NCBI GenBank assembly: GCA_008931825.1
Contig: QXVZ01021568.1
Location: forward strand, 1-22,916
DNA length: 22,916 nucleotides
Origin: Phallusia fumigata
Taxonomy: Eukaryota; Chordata; Ascidiacea; Phlebobranchia; Ascidiidae
Reading direction: 5' to 3'
Part shown: piece after piece, positions 21,870-22,916 of the stretch
How the letters are laid out: the number at the start of each line of letters is the position of its first letter
How positions within the stretch are numbered: the first letter of the stretch is position 1
Program-made: the position numbers and the translations under genes
The notes under the pieces: generated by a model
What the model saw: only the letters and a program-made list of their open reading frames with translations
The model's database searches: none
Told to the model about the DNA's origin: nothing

Positions 21870-22738
21870 CTATCCCACGATACTGTCAATCCATGGTCTG
21901 ACAGCAGAGATCTTGGCATAACCTCCTGGGTAGTACGGACTGCAATTACTCTGAACCCACGAAACCGCTCCGATCAAAATCGTCTCACCGTTGTCCACGA
22001 CAGTCAGTGGGCCACCAGAATCCCCCTGCAGATAAAGATTTGTACGTAAAAGGATTTCGGAGCTTTACACGACTTTCAAACGAGTACAGTTTCATTAGCG
22101 GGGTTTTAACCAGGGATGATCTGTTGGCAAACAGTTTTCACACCTAAAGGCGTTTTACCCGGCAAGTTTTTGTATAAATTATCGTTTAATAGCAAGCAAA
22201 AATCCAGAGGTAAAAAACCCGGAGCAATTAATTAACTGGAACTTGCCATGCATGAGCTGACTCCACTAGTTCCTCCACCAGCGCACTGAATTTGGTTTGT
22301 GATTTCTATGACTGAACCCCAAATTGACTGGCAATCTCTTTGCGACACCAAAGGTATGTTGGTCTTTTGGAGAGTATACGGGGTCACTTGATCTGGAACA
22401 AAAATGTGTTTTTTGGGTCGGTCTCTAATTTAATAACCCTCAGACAAACGTTGTAAATTTTAAAGCCTCAAAAAAGTGCAGTGGTATTTTAAAGACCAGC
22501 TTAAGTCCTTTAAAAGAGTCGGCTGAACTTGGTCCCTCTGGTAAACACCCTTAGGGCACAGGTTGCTTTATGACCATCTTCAATTGCTGTAGATGTGGTT
22601 ATCAATTCACGTACTTGGCATTTCAAGTGTAGTTGTTGACCTGTTTTACTTACTACTGCCACTTTGGTATCCCCATCCCGAAGTGCTAGCTTCTCCTGAA
22701 TACTCTTTTCCTGCAGCAGCCATTTTGATTGTTCCAAC
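21870..22738 (-). CDS. Second chymotrypsin-like serine protease, 3' part (continues past window end)
   Basis: Minus-strand exons are 22654-22738, 22247-22392 and 21870-22025; the exons for the signal peptide, His and Asp lie beyond the window. The visible 129 residues align exon for exon with the last three exons of the protease at 16327-19649, with the same intron phases (1, 0). They contain SGWGY, NIPLVSQRDC, SSCM|GDSGGP (catalytic Ser) and SWVQSNC near the C-terminus. The 189-equivalent residue is again Ser, 216 is Val and 226 is Gly, so the S1 pocket differs from its neighbour's. The intron after SSCM has a GC donor (ATG|GCAAGT) where the paralogue has GTAAGT. The two are clearly tandem duplicates, well diverged. 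Confidence 0.9.
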
Positions 22739-22916
22739 CTGAAAGCAGAAAAAGCTTACTTGGCAATTGTGTTGAGTTTTTCGGGTCGAGAATATGGATA
22801 TTGCATGAACGCGATTAACATCTGTGCGACTTTGTGTATATATCACTCCTCCGTATTTCATCGCTTCAACTTATCGTCACTCAATGGTATCAAGTTTAAC
22901 ACCTTGATACGTCATT
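22739..22916 (-). other. Intron of the second protease at the window edge
   Basis: The sequence from the acceptor at 22739-22740 to the window end shows no further protease exon. An open minus frame running through it merely extends the exon into the intron. Confidence 0.5.

Noticed and set aside
22646..22861. 71-codon minus-strand frame beginning MKYGGVIYTQ
   Set aside because: Its second half is the real protease exon; the first half is intron, as a TTTCAG acceptor lies directly before the conserved exon start.

Overview
This is a eukaryotic nuclear window. It is AT-rich and gene-dense, with many short GT-AG introns (about 65-650 bp) and chordate-type proteins. The gene content, compactness and apparent allelic divergence fit an ascidian tunicate, most likely a Ciona species; this assignment is inference from style and protein similarity, not a database match. 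Two single-N positions (4817 and 5801) are each flanked by direct repeats, which points to a draft assembly that joined overlapping or allelic contigs.

Layout, left to right. (1) 1-3786 (+): the C-terminal part of a DCAF17-like gene, a CUL4-DDB1 ubiquitin-ligase substrate receptor. Its 5' end lies outside the window and its last intron is large and holds repeats. (2) 4159-7264 (+): a complete SEC22B-type R-SNARE gene of five coding exons. Its first exon region is present twice, and the exon 2/3 junction is also present twice, each time around an N. (3) 8063-9832 (-): ribosomal protein S5 (uS7), complete at 204 aa, with a non-coding first exon that begins in a TOP-like pyrimidine run. (4) 11469-15652 (+): a nine-exon gene that I reconstruct as an N-terminal protein kinase joined to a C-terminal TPR/helical region (about 608 aa); every splice phase closes. 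(5) 16327-19649 (-): a complete chymotrypsin-fold secreted serine protease of seven exons (257 aa). (6) 21870-22738 and beyond the window (-): the 3' part of a second, paralogous serine protease, so the two form a tandem head-to-tail pair.

Introns and spacers carry hAT-type terminal sequences. The clearest is a 216 bp MITE with a 7/8-matching target-site duplication at 17213-17444; another probable one sits in the kinase gene. Promoter-like motif clusters (NRF-1 palindrome, CRE, inverted CCAAT) lie unexpectedly inside introns of the DCAF17-like and protease genes.

The genes do not form one pathway: they are independent housekeeping genes (protein turnover, ER-Golgi transport, translation), one unusual signalling protein and a digestive/secreted protease pair. 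The most interesting item is the kinase-TPR protein, which keeps the catalytic residues but has HGD for HRD and DFS for DFG. Exon boundaries were set by hand from splice consensus, frame and similarity to remembered family members; no transcript or alignment evidence was available.
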